Below, piece after piece: positions 1 to 6,969 of a DNA stretch of 42,205 bases. Below the pieces are notes generated by a model that saw nothing but the letters and a program-made list of their open reading frames with translations, ran no database searches and had not been told where the DNA came from. The translations under genes and the position numbers were made by a program. Location: assembly GCA_019415645.1 (NCBI GenBank), contig DXYV01000022.1, positions 1 to 42,205 of the forward strand, given 5' to 3'. This stretch comes from Clostridiales bacterium (lineage in GTDB: Bacteria; Bacillota; Clostridia; Oscillospirales; Oscillospiraceae). Every line of letters begins with the position of its first letter. Position 1 is the first letter of the stretch.

Positions 1-1
1 G

Positions 2-406
2 TATTGTGATGCAGGGATGAGCGAAGAACAGATTGCTGCCATGAAAGAATATGACTGGGCATGGTTTTGCAGTCAAAGGGTTTTTCAAAACCATACGCAA
101 CCAATACCTTGTGAACAATATGATGAAGTATGTGGTCAATCACAGCTGTTCCGAAAGTTTGCATCGTTATCTTATCAATGGGATGTTGATAAGATTGATC
201 AAACGCGATATGGATGGTTGGCTTCGGTGGAAAACGAACAACTACTGTTGAGATTGAAGAAGCTGTCGAAGAAAGATTTGGAGCTATTGACATTACTTTT
301 TGTGGATGGTTATCGTCAAATTGATGTAGCACGTCTTTGGCATTGTTCCAGAAGTGCTGTTGCACAAAGATTTAAAAAAATAAAAAAATTTTTGAATAAC
401 ACTTAA
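2..406 (+). CDS. Sigma-70 region 4-like HTH protein, 5' end outside window
   Basis: Probable small sigma-like or HTH regulator of the mobile element. The frame is open to the left edge of the window. The first in-frame ATG (17) has no ribosome binding site upstream, so the true start is probably outside. The C-terminal part (LELLTLLFVDGYRQIDVARL then CSRSAVAQRFKKIKKFL) has the spacing of a sigma region 4 helix-turn-helix: a leucine-rich helix, a turn, and a recognition helix ending in a basic tail. No region 2 is visible, so it is not a complete sigma factor. Genes of this kind often precede excisionase and integrase genes in Firmicutes conjugative elements, as here. The sequence is AT-rich compared with the genes after 12 kb. 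The function in element control is inferred from fold and position. Confidence 0.7.
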   Translation, partial: YCDAGMSEEQIAAMKEYDWAWFCSQRVFQNHTQPIPCEQYDEVCGQSQLFRKFASLSYQWDVDKIDQTRYGWLASVENEQLLLRLKKLSKKDLELLTLLFVDGYRQIDVARLWHCSRSAVAQRFKKIKKFLNNT

Positions 407-882
407 CAAATGAAGCGTATCAGTGCCTACCCATTGAGGGAAGAACATTCTCCCAATGTGGAGCTTGACAATTTCATAGACGGCATTTCCGGTACATAAC
501 CTATGTACGAGCGAATCAGGCACGCCGCGAAGATGGACAGCCCCAGGAGGTGATGAATAGGACTGTTCCGAGCGATCCACGTCAGCCTGATACCCGAAAG
601 TGGCATTTCAGGGCGCGATGACTGCATAGGGGTTAAAGATACTTCCTCACGGCCTCCTAAAGACTTGGGGGGAACTCTGCGGCGCACGAGTAAAACGACG
701 CTGTGGAGTTATGACAGCCGCGCCAGCGGAGACCGGAATGTCCCCATCGCCAGGGGTGCGTGGCAAATGTGGCGAGTAAATTTTTCAAAGTCAGATACCA
801 TGCGCTGGCAGCTTCGGTTGCCAGCGCATTCATGTGATTTTGAAAGCAACAACCACATCTTTGACAGAAAGGGGGACCACCT
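407..882. other. 476-bp region between sigma-like gene and excisionase, no convincing gene
   Basis: No convincing gene on either strand. A 29-codon frame begins at ATG 410 just after the preceding stop and ends at TAA 497-499. The same frame then continues (ATG 503) for 16 codons to TGA. Neither piece has a good ribosome binding site, so this may be a decayed gene or a leader. The stretch also has a perfect 10-bp stem (801-810 with 819-828, loop of eight) and a smaller CCCC/GGGG stem near 743-758. Its position just before xis and int is where recombination and transfer control sequences of such elements would lie, but no specific site can be named. Confidence 0.4.
801..828. repeat. Perfect hairpin upstream of xis
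   Basis: Arms TGCGCTGGCA (801-810) and TGCCAGCGCA (819-828) pair perfectly around loop GCTTCGGT. No T-run follows on either strand, so it is not a clear intrinsic terminator. It lies 54 bp before the excisionase start and could be a processing or regulatory hairpin of the xis-int transcript. Confidence 0.5.
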
Positions 883-1113
883 ATGGAAAAATTGATTTCG
901 CGGAAAGAGGCTGCCAAATTACTGGGGATTAGCATTGCCACTTTGGATGCAGCTCGAAACAGTGGGCTAATTTCCTATGTTCAGTATGTGCAAAATGGTT
1001 GCGTGTACTTTACAGATGCTGGCCTTCAGGAGTATATCGCAAAATGCACCCATCGTGCAAAGCCAGTGGAAAAAAGCGCTACATACCGCAAGCTGCGAAG
1101 TGTCCGAGCTTGA
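883..1113 (+). CDS. Excisionase / MerR-like DNA-binding protein
   Basis: A 76-residue protein with the winged-helix pattern of helix-turn-helix family 17 excisionases. LISRKEAAKLLGISIATLDA is the HTH, followed by a short wing ending YFTDAGLQEYIAK. Xis proteins of this type bend DNA at the element ends and push the integrase reaction towards excision; they can also control transcription. The ATG start follows AAAGGGGGACC. The gene lies 84 bp upstream of the first integrase, the usual xis-int arrangement, and the two are probably cotranscribed. The basic tail (HRAKPVEKSATYRKLRSVRA) suits DNA binding. A purely regulatory MerR-like role is the main alternative. Confidence 0.8.
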   Translation: MEKLISRKEAAKLLGISIATLDAARNSGLISYVQYVQNGCVYFTDAGLQEYIAKCTHRAKPVEKSATYRKLRSVRA

Positions 1114-1197
1114 GCTGTTCCGTATCCTTGCTGGAACCTAATATGTCTGATAAAACAAAGGTACAGCGCTGGACATTATTCTTAGGAGGTGACGGAA

Positions 1198-2409
1198 TTG
1201 GCAAAAAGAAAAAGGGCAATTCCTCAATATGGTACGGTCGTGCTTAACGGCATTGAATATTATAGAACCAGAGTCGAAGATTCGGATGGAAACAGAGTGG
1301 CGCTTTATGCAAAGACGCCCGAAAAGCTTTATGACAAGGAACTGGAGGCGTTAGAGCAGATTGACAGTACTACGTTTCGTCGAAGATCGCCTACGGTTGC
1401 TGAGTACTGTGAGAAGTGGCTGCTGATGCAGTCCGTCCATGTTCGGGCCACCACCTTGACAGATTATACCTCTAAGGTGCGGCGGCACATTATTGGAGGG
1501 CTGGGAGACAAGAGAATGGCTGATGTATCCCTGGATGACATCCAACTTGCCCTCGTACCTGTTTCCAAGAAGTCGGCTTCGGTTTATAAGTCTGTGGTGA
1601 TTCTCTGCAAGTCCATTTTCCGGGCGGCCAAGGAGAGCCATGTGATTGACGAGGACCCGACCATATACCTGGATGCAAAGGGAGGAGTTCCCCAGGAAGA
1701 AAGACAGGCATTGACGGATGAACAGGTTGAGCGGCTTTTGGACACGATCCGGGATTTGCCGCCCTATGTATTTGTGATGATCGGTTTATATGCCGGTCTG
1801 CGCCGGGAAGAAATCCTGGCGCTGCAATGGGATTCTGTGTATCTGGATGCAGAGGCTCCGTACTTAACGGTACGGCGGGCATGGCACACAGAACATAACA
1901 GGCCGGTCATTCTTACCGAGCTAAAGACCAAAGCGGCACAAAGAAACATTCCTCTCCCGGTCTGTCTGGTTGAATGTCTGAAAGATGCAAAGAAAAAATC
2001 CACTTCGGATTATGTGATTGCCAATCGGGACGGTGATCCGCTATCCTATACACAGTTTAAGCGGCTGTGGCAGTATATTGTGACGCGGACTGCAAAGCCG
2101 AGAATGGCCAGAAAACTTGTGGACGGAAAGTATGTAAAATATATGCTTTACCCGAAACTTGGAGAAAAAGCCAGGAATAACGGCCATGTGGTATATAGCC
2201 TGGATTTTGAAGTGACACCGCATCAGCTGCGGCACACCTACATCACCAATCTGATTCATTCTTCGGTGGACCCCAAAACGGTACAATATTTGGCGGGCCA
2301 TGAAAGCAGCAAAATCACGATGGACATTTACGCAAAGGTCAAATACAACAGGCCGGATGATCTTGTCAAAGCAATGGGCTGTGCCTTTGACTTATGGGAC
2401 GCTGTGTAA
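1198..2409 (+). CDS. Site-specific tyrosine recombinase (integrase), copy 1
   Basis: Tyrosine integrase of the Tn916/phage type, which cuts and rejoins DNA at att sites to integrate or excise the element. Domains in order: an N-terminal arm-binding segment (IPQYGTV...YYRTRV, residues 8-35), a SAM-like core-binding domain (TVAEYCEKWLLMQ onward), and the catalytic domain. The catalytic residues are visible: Arg in GLRREE, His-x-x-Arg in HQLRHTYIT, His in AGHESS, and the tyrosine nucleophile in MDIYAK. I choose TTG 1198 because AGGAGGTG (1184-1191) lies six bases upstream and because it aligns with the start of copy 2. The in-frame GTG at 1189 lies inside the Shine-Dalgarno sequence. With these starts both copies are 403 residues. 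Confidence 0.9.
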   Translation: MAKRKRAIPQYGTVVLNGIEYYRTRVEDSDGNRVALYAKTPEKLYDKELEALEQIDSTTFRRRSPTVAEYCEKWLLMQSVHVRATTLTDYTSKVRRHIIGGLGDKRMADVSLDDIQLALVPVSKKSASVYKSVVILCKSIFRAAKESHVIDEDPTIYLDAKGGVPQEERQALTDEQVERLLDTIRDLPPYVFVMIGLYAGLRREEILALQWDSVYLDAEAPYLTVRRAWHTEHNRPVILTELKTKAAQRNIPLPVCLVECLKDAKKKSTSDYVIANRDGDPLSYTQFKRLWQYIVTRTAKPRMARKLVDGKYVKYMLYPKLGEKARNNGHVVYSLDFEVTPHQLRHTYITNLIHSSVDPKTVQYLAGHESSKITMDIYAKVKYNRPDDLVKAMGCAFDLWDAV

Positions 2410-2434
2410 GTTCCGAACAATTCAGAAAATGAAG

Positions 2435-2470
2435 TAAGAGCGAGACAAGGATGTCTCGCTCTTAGTTTTT
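2435..2470 (+). terminator. Intrinsic terminator after integrase 1
   Basis: TAAGAGCGAGAC (2435-2446) pairs with GTCTCGCTCTTA (2453-2464) around a six-base loop, followed by GTTTTT. It separates the two integrase genes, so copy 2 may have its own promoter or be expressed by read-through. Confidence 0.8.
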
Positions 2471-2554
2471 CCTTGGCCGTATCTTTGATTCAATTTGAAA
2501 TCTCTGATAAAAAGGAGGTGTAGATACATCACCACGCGAGAAAGGAAATTAATT

Positions 2555-3766
2555 ATGGCAAAGAAGAAAAAAAACATACCTCAATATGGAACCGTCACAC
2601 GAAAGGGTGTCCTGTATTACAGAACCCGGATTCTGGACGCAGACGGCAAGCAGGTGAGCTTGTATGGGACTACCTGCGAGGAACTGTACGATAAAGAGCA
2701 GGAGGCGAGACGCCAGGTAGCGGAGATCATCTTCCACCGGGAGCATCCTACTGTGGCCGAGTATTGTGAGAAGTGGCTGTTGATGCAATCCGCAAAAGTG
2801 TCGCCGGCTACACTGAAGGGCTACGCCTCCAATATGAAGAACTACATTATCAAGCCTTTGGGAGATATGTATATGGAGGAAGTAACAGCGGATGATATTC
2901 GTCTGGCGCTGATCCCATTGTCCAATAAGTCCGAGAGCCTGCACAATACGGTGAATATGCTCCTCAAGTGCATTTTTTACTCGGCAGAGCGGAGCCAGTT
3001 GCTGGAATACAATCCGTGTGAGGGGATTTCGGCAAAAGGAGGGAAACCGACCCAAAAGAAAGATTCGCTGACAGACCAGCAGGTGGAAGTGCTGCTGGAA
3101 ACCGTCAAAGGACTTCCGCCGTATCTGTTTACCATGATCGGCTTATATGCCGGTCTGCGCCGAGAAGAAGCTCTCGCCTTGCAATGGGATTGTGTGTTCC
3201 TCGATGCACCCACTCCATATATCTCTGTGCGGCGCGCATGGCGATCAGAGCATAACAGACCGGTTATCTCTACAACGCTTAAGACGAAAGCAGCAAGAAG
3301 GGATATTCCCATTCCCAAATGCCTTGTGAATTGTCTGCGGGAAGCCAAGGCTGCCTCCAAATCGGAATATGTGATTGCCGATAGTGAGGGACAGCCCTTG
3401 TCATATTCGCAGTTCAAACGTGTCTGGCAGTACATCGTTGTTCGGTCTACCAAGGAGCGTACCTATTATAAGTATGTGAACGGACAGAGCATCAAGTACA
3501 CTGTTCAGCCGAGTCTGGGAGGACATCAGAAAAACAATCCCAACATTGTGTATAGCCTGGACTTCGATGTGACACCGCACCTGCTGCGGCATACCTACAT
3601 CACCAATCTTCTGTATGCAGGTGTTGACCCCAAGACGGTCCAGTACCTTGCCGGACATGAGAACAGCAAGACAACTATGGACATCTATGCAAGAGTAAAG
3701 TATAATAAACCAGAACAGCTATTCGATGTAGTAAATTCTGCATTTCATCAAGCTGTCCCCTCGTAA
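2555..3766 (+). CDS. Site-specific tyrosine recombinase (integrase), copy 2
   Basis: Second tyrosine integrase, 403 residues, collinear with copy 1 throughout and roughly 60% identical by eye. The catalytic set is complete: Arg in GLRREE, HLLRHTYIT, AGHENS and the tyrosine in MDIYAR. Its gene is the last before the attachment site, the position usual for the integrase that acts on that site. The ATG at 2555 follows AAAGGAA with about seven bases spacing, and MAKKKKNIPQYGTV matches the start of copy 1. A stronger Shine-Dalgarno sequence (AAGGAGGTG, 2512-2520) lies upstream without a usable start codon at the right distance, so it may serve a leader or be a relic. Whether the two proteins act together, for instance as a heteromer, cannot be told from sequence. 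Confidence 0.9.
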   Translation: MAKKKKNIPQYGTVTRKGVLYYRTRILDADGKQVSLYGTTCEELYDKEQEARRQVAEIIFHREHPTVAEYCEKWLLMQSAKVSPATLKGYASNMKNYIIKPLGDMYMEEVTADDIRLALIPLSNKSESLHNTVNMLLKCIFYSAERSQLLEYNPCEGISAKGGKPTQKKDSLTDQQVEVLLETVKGLPPYLFTMIGLYAGLRREEALALQWDCVFLDAPTPYISVRRAWRSEHNRPVISTTLKTKAARRDIPIPKCLVNCLREAKAASKSEYVIADSEGQPLSYSQFKRVWQYIVVRSTKERTYYKYVNGQSIKYTVQPSLGGHQKNNPNIVYSLDFDVTPHLLRHTYITNLLYAGVDPKTVQYLAGHENSKTTMDIYARVKYNKPEQLFDVVNSAFHQAVPS

Positions 3767-3861
3767 AAGTGGCCTGTTTTTTGGTTAAGGAATAGGACAA
3801 CCGAGGGGCCGAGGCTCAAAAAAGCCCGGAATATCAAGGAAAATCATCGCTCAGACGATTG

Positions 3862-3912
3862 AAGTACGGTCTGAAGGCCGCTCGCCGCGCCCCCCAGTTC
3901 TCCAAGCGCTAA
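3862..3912 (+). pseudogene. rpsI: Displaced 3' end of rpsI (S9), marks the attR junction
   Basis: This frame encodes KYGLKAARRAPQFSKR then TAA, the highly conserved C-terminus of ribosomal protein S9. Upstream the same frame reads non-S9 sequence (SSLRRL), so only the last 16 codons are present and there is no intact rpsI here. This is the expected trace of an integrase that recombines within the 3' end of rpsI. The element restores the intact gene at its other end and leaves the original 3' piece beyond its integrase end. The match to S9 is direct; the attR reading is inference from its position 95 bp after an integrase gene and just before an intrinsic terminator. Confidence 0.85.
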
Positions 3913-3924
3913 AAAGTTTTTTTA

Positions 3925-3955
3925 CCCCGGAAAACTTCGGTTTTCCGGGGTTTTT
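3925..3955 (+). terminator. Intrinsic terminator, original rpsI terminator
   Basis: CCCCGGAAAAC (3925-3935) and GTTTTCCGGGG (3940-3950) form an 11-bp stem with a TTCG tetraloop, followed by TTTTTCTTTT. It lies 12 bp after the S9 stop codon, so it was presumably the terminator of the rpsI operon before the element inserted. Confidence 0.9.
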
Positions 3956-3960
3956 CTTTT

Positions 3961-4258
3961 GATTATCTTGGTGATGCGGTTGTGCTGGAATTAGGTGGAT
4001 TATACCGCTAATCTTTGGTTCAGGTGAAGCTTGCTGGACGGTGGGCAGAAATATTGTGCTTGTTAAGGGAAGAATCGATTCGCCTTGGCTCGAATCATCC
4101 CACTTATGGTTGCCTGGAAAAGGGCGCCATGCGACTTGTGCATCGCAAGGCAGCCTTTTGTACGGCTATGAGGGTGCTCTAAATTCGCGGACAAAATTTC
4201 TGACTACTGGGAAACCATCATTGCCGGAACCAATTCATTCTATCATTACCATTCGCGG
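3961..4258. other. Gene-free junction between rpsI terminator and minus-strand cassette
   Basis: About 300 bp of mixed composition with no convincing gene, promoter or repeat. A 73-codon frame from GTG 4041 has no ribosome binding site and overlaps the convergent gene at its end. No clear terminator for the minus-strand cassette is visible. Confidence 0.4.
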
Positions 4259-4483
4259 TTAAAATCGCCACCCACCGGAATGATCCATATATTGTTCGCC
4301 CGGCTTGCGCCACCCGCCTGACTCATCCACGTAATCATCGTTTGGGTTTCGCCATGCGCCGGATGCATCTACATAAGGATCGTCAGGCGATCTCCAGCCT
4401 CCCGAATAATCAATATAATCGTCTCCCGGCATTCGCCATGCACCGGATGCGTCCATGTATTGTTCCTTTTTCCATCGTGGCAT
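4259..4483 (-). CDS. Small protein of five 14-residue YxDxSGxWRxP repeats
   Basis: A 74-residue protein of no family I recognise. After MPRWKKEQ it consists of four full and one shortened copy of a 14-residue unit, pattern Y-[MIV]-D-x-S-G-[AG]-W-R-x-P-x-[DE]-x, at residues 9-22, 23-36, 37-50, 51-64 and 65-74. There is no signal peptide and no membrane segment. The invariant Tyr, Asp, Ser-Gly and Trp-Arg suggest a folded repeat (short beta units or a ligand-binding solenoid) rather than a disordered linker; this is inference. The start ATG follows GGGGGAG with seven bases spacing, so it looks translated. It is the last gene of the minus-strand cassette, 23 bp after the Sel1-repeat gene. Confidence 0.75.
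   Translation of the reverse strand: MPRWKKEQYMDASGAWRMPGDDYIDYSGGWRSPDDPYVDASGAWRNPNDDYVDESGGWRKPGEQYMDHSGGWRF
4262..4459 (-). repeat. In-frame 42-bp tandem repeats, five units
   Basis: The coding DNA of the small repeat protein is a tandem array with a 42-bp period: four complete units and a final unit of 30 bp. Units differ at many third positions and at residues 2, 4, 7, 10 and 12-14 of each unit, so they have diverged under constraint on the Tyr-Asp-Ser-Gly-Trp-Arg core rather than being freshly duplicated. Confidence 0.75.
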
Positions 4484-4506
4484 GACCAGACTCCCCCACT
4501 ACCCGT

Positions 4507-5223
4507 TTACCGTGTAATCTTTTGCCATTTGTTTTTTCTTTGATTGAAACGATATTTTTGATTCAGGATTTCCGCCGCTTCCTGATAGCCGTTTCGGGCA
4601 GCTTGCTCCAGCCAATATCCTGCCCGTTCGGGCTCGTACGTTGTCATGGACGGCCCGCCGCTCAAGCTGCCGTCTAACAGGCGGCCCAAATTATATTGCG
4701 CGGCTGCCACTCCCTGCTTTGCTGCAGCTTCCCAATAGGCATCCGCCTGTTGGAAATCAATTTCTACCCCTTTGCCATCATAATAGCGGTTTCCCATCTC
4801 CAACTGTGCACGAGAATTTCCGGAATCTGCGGCCAGCTTAAAATAGTAAGCGGCCACAACAGGGTTCTGGGGCAAATACGGCGGATATCCTTGGTCAAAC
4901 TCGCAGCCCAGATTGTAGGCGCAATCATGGCTTCCTTCTATTCCGGCCTCTGTAAAGACTTCAAATGGAATGCGCAGATCGGAAAGCCCCTGATACCCGG
5001 TTCCCGACAACATACAGTAGGACGCCAGAACCGCTCCGGCCGGACACCCCTCAAAGTAGGAGGCAACTGCAATCTCCACCGCCATCGTTCCCGCAACCTG
5101 GTCTTTCTTTTCAGATTCCTCAAAAAGACCCTTCAATCCACAGGCCACTTCATAGAGCTCTTCGCCGCTCTGCTTTTCAAATAAAATGCGCCCGATTTTG
5201 ACCTCGATCGTATCTTCATACAT
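4507..5223 (-). CDS. Sel1-like repeat (SLR) protein
   Basis: A 238-residue cytoplasmic protein whose C-terminal half carries Sel1-like repeats: pairs of short helices with the pattern A-x-x-x-L-G-x-x-x-x-x-G ... A-x-x-x-x-x-x-A-A. Visible copies include CAYNLGCEFDQG..AAYYFKLAADSG, AQLEMGNRYYDGKG..ADAYWEAAAKQG, and AQYNLGRLLDG..AGYWLEQAARNG. Such solenoids are protein-protein scaffolds. The N-terminal half (MYEDTIEVKIGRILFEKQ onward) is not recognised. ATG 5223 is chosen because AGGAGA lies seven bases before it; longer in-frame starts would run into the upstream gene. It lies 14 bp downstream of the 572-residue gene, so the two are almost certainly cotranscribed. It may assemble the ATPase and helical protein into a complex, which is inference. 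Confidence 0.75.
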   Translation of the reverse strand: MYEDTIEVKIGRILFEKQSGEELYEVACGLKGLFEESEKKDQVAGTMAVEIAVASYFEGCPAGAVLASYCMLSGTGYQGLSDLRIPFEVFTEAGIEGSHDCAYNLGCEFDQGYPPYLPQNPVVAAYYFKLAADSGNSRAQLEMGNRYYDGKGVEIDFQQADAYWEAAAKQGVAAAQYNLGRLLDGSLSGGPSMTTYEPERAGYWLEQAARNGYQEAAEILNQKYRFNQRKNKWQKITR

Positions 5224-5237
5224 GGATGTTTCTCCTC

Positions 5238-6956
5238 TCAGTAGATCTCCTGGCTGTTCGTAAATTGATTGATCCAACTCTCCAACTGAGCAACCAGGAT
5301 ATTTTTCATGGTCGAGATAAAAGTATCCACCCGTGGATTGTGCTTCTCTTTTACCGCAATTACCTTTTTGCAAAGAGCCTCATTTTCCATCGTCCTGCCA
5401 GAGGAATCGGTCGGGGCAAGGAGCGTCATAGTGGTGAGATGGATGGTGGAATTTGTGATCTGCTCGCCCGAGACAAGGAAGGACAGTTCACCGTTCCGGA
5501 CAGAGGAATCTTTTGCATGAACATAGATTGTAGGGAGGACATCCACCCAATCTTCCACTGCCGCGCCGGCCTGAAGAATCGACACATCGTATGTATCACC
5601 GAAATTGCGCTCAAGTTCACCGCTTATCAGGGCCTGAACCCGTTCTCCGTCCCAACGGATTCCGGGAATGCTGACATCTTTCTGCCACTCGTCCATGACC
5701 ATCGGAAATTCCTGTTTTCTCCGATTCAAGGACATGGTATTGAAATACTGCTGGATCTCATTCGCCTTCCAATGGAAAAACCGGTGGTCATAAAGGAATT
5801 CATCTTCCTTTGCCTGGACATTCAGCGCACTGAATTCCACAGAAGAACCGGCGCCGCCGCCCACCGCTCCAGTACCTTTCAGGAACTTCAGCCGCTGTTC
5901 CTGATCGGCCGTCCGCGGCATATTGTTCTTTACCATATACTCCAGGATGATTCGCTCCTGCCCAAAAGCGCCAAGGTGGAAAAATACGTTCTGGAGAACA
6001 TCCAGCTGGTCGCGGTCAACACGTGTACCGCAATTATCCAGCCAATCCTTCAGCGTCTCATCATACTGGTCCGCGGTTCCGGAGTGAATGTGCCGCAGCT
6101 CCTCTGCAATCACCATATCAACAGAAGGGTAGAGAACGACCTTTTCCGTGCCCTCCACTGTTTTCACCTTGCTGATTCCAAATAGCCTGCGGCAGGTTTT
6201 CTGATATACGTCGTACAACTCCACTGCACCCACATCCTGGTTTTCATCCTGGGCAAAGTGCAGGAGTCCAAGCTTGATTTTATCGAAATCCTCGTTCGAG
6301 TAGGTGCCATATAGCCAATAGGTTACGGCGCCCTTATAGTCACCCTGCTCGAAAGCATCGACCCCGTTTGAGAAAGCTTCCAGAGTTGGGCCGCAGTCGA
6401 TCATATTGAAATCTCGGATCGTTTGCAGCAAGCCATCCACATCGTCGCAGCCCGTAAAGACACTGGCGGATGCGGTCATCTCATCTTGCAGAGACGGCTC
6501 GGCAGCAATTATCTGCTGCACTTCCTCCCGAATTTCTCCGAAATAGAGCAGGTCTTTTAAGGTCCTGATCATGGAAGGCACTGTGATCTCTCCATCCTTG
6601 AAGGCCTCGGCCAGAAAGGAATAGTATTCTGTTTCAACTTTTTTCAAGTTCGCAAGGAATTCTTTGCCCTTCCGATATTCCTCCGGCATCTGATCGAGAA
6701 AGGTAAAATCTCGCCGCCCCATTGTGCTGCCCAGCATGACCTGAGTGAACATATAGGTTACAATATAATGCTCTTTCCTAGCAAAATAATTCTCCCGTTC
6801 TCTTGCTAGATTTTCCTGAAAAGCTGCCTCGTGTTTCGGCATCTCTTCCTGAGCACGCTGGCGGTATTCTTCTACCGCTTTCTTTACCTTTGCTTTTCGA
6901 ACGGAAATACCAGCCGCTCCTGCGGCAATACCGGCCACATCGCTGAATAAACCCAT
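5238..6956 (-). CDS. Large helical protein of unknown family, HerA cassette
   Basis: A 572-residue protein I do not recognise. The N-terminus (MGLFSDVAGIAAGAAGISVR) is a Gly/Ala-rich hydrophobic stretch, then a charged helical segment likely to form a coiled coil (about residues 20-60). The middle has helical-repeat character (VDAFEQGDYKGAVTYWLYG). The C-terminal third looks alpha/beta. No nuclease, protease or nucleotide-binding motif is evident. The start ATG is preceded by AGGAGGCAGTGCGAG, a strong site, and it lies 13 bp after the ATPase gene, so translation is probably linked to it. It could be the partner or effector of the ATPase. The hydrophobic N-terminus could associate with membrane but is too small and polar-interrupted to call a transmembrane helix. 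Confidence 0.6.
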   Translation of the reverse strand: MGLFSDVAGIAAGAAGISVRKAKVKKAVEEYRQRAQEEMPKHEAAFQENLARERENYFARKEHYIVTYMFTQVMLGSTMGRRDFTFLDQMPEEYRKGKEFLANLKKVETEYYSFLAEAFKDGEITVPSMIRTLKDLLYFGEIREEVQQIIAAEPSLQDEMTASASVFTGCDDVDGLLQTIRDFNMIDCGPTLEAFSNGVDAFEQGDYKGAVTYWLYGTYSNEDFDKIKLGLLHFAQDENQDVGAVELYDVYQKTCRRLFGISKVKTVEGTEKVVLYPSVDMVIAEELRHIHSGTADQYDETLKDWLDNCGTRVDRDQLDVLQNVFFHLGAFGQERIILEYMVKNNMPRTADQEQRLKFLKGTGAVGGGAGSSVEFSALNVQAKEDEFLYDHRFFHWKANEIQQYFNTMSLNRRKQEFPMVMDEWQKDVSIPGIRWDGERVQALISGELERNFGDTYDVSILQAGAAVEDWVDVLPTIYVHAKDSSVRNGELSFLVSGEQITNSTIHLTTMTLLAPTDSSGRTMENEALCKKVIAVKEKHNPRVDTFISTMKNILVAQLESWINQFTNSQEIY

Positions 6957-6969
6957 CTCGCACTGCCTC

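Noticed and set aside
410..499. 29-codon frame starting right after the sigma-like gene
   Set aside because: No ribosome binding site and the same frame resumes after its stop, which looks more like a decayed gene than a functional peptide. It is mentioned in the region entry.
4041..4262. 73-codon plus-strand frame between rpsI terminator and the HerA cassette
   Set aside because: GTG start without ribosome binding site, no recognisable features, and overlaps the end of a better supported minus-strand gene.
4507..5373. Longer start for the Sel1-repeat gene
   Set aside because: The 50-residue extension would overlap the upstream gene by more than 130 bases, and ATG 5223 has a strong ribosome binding site.
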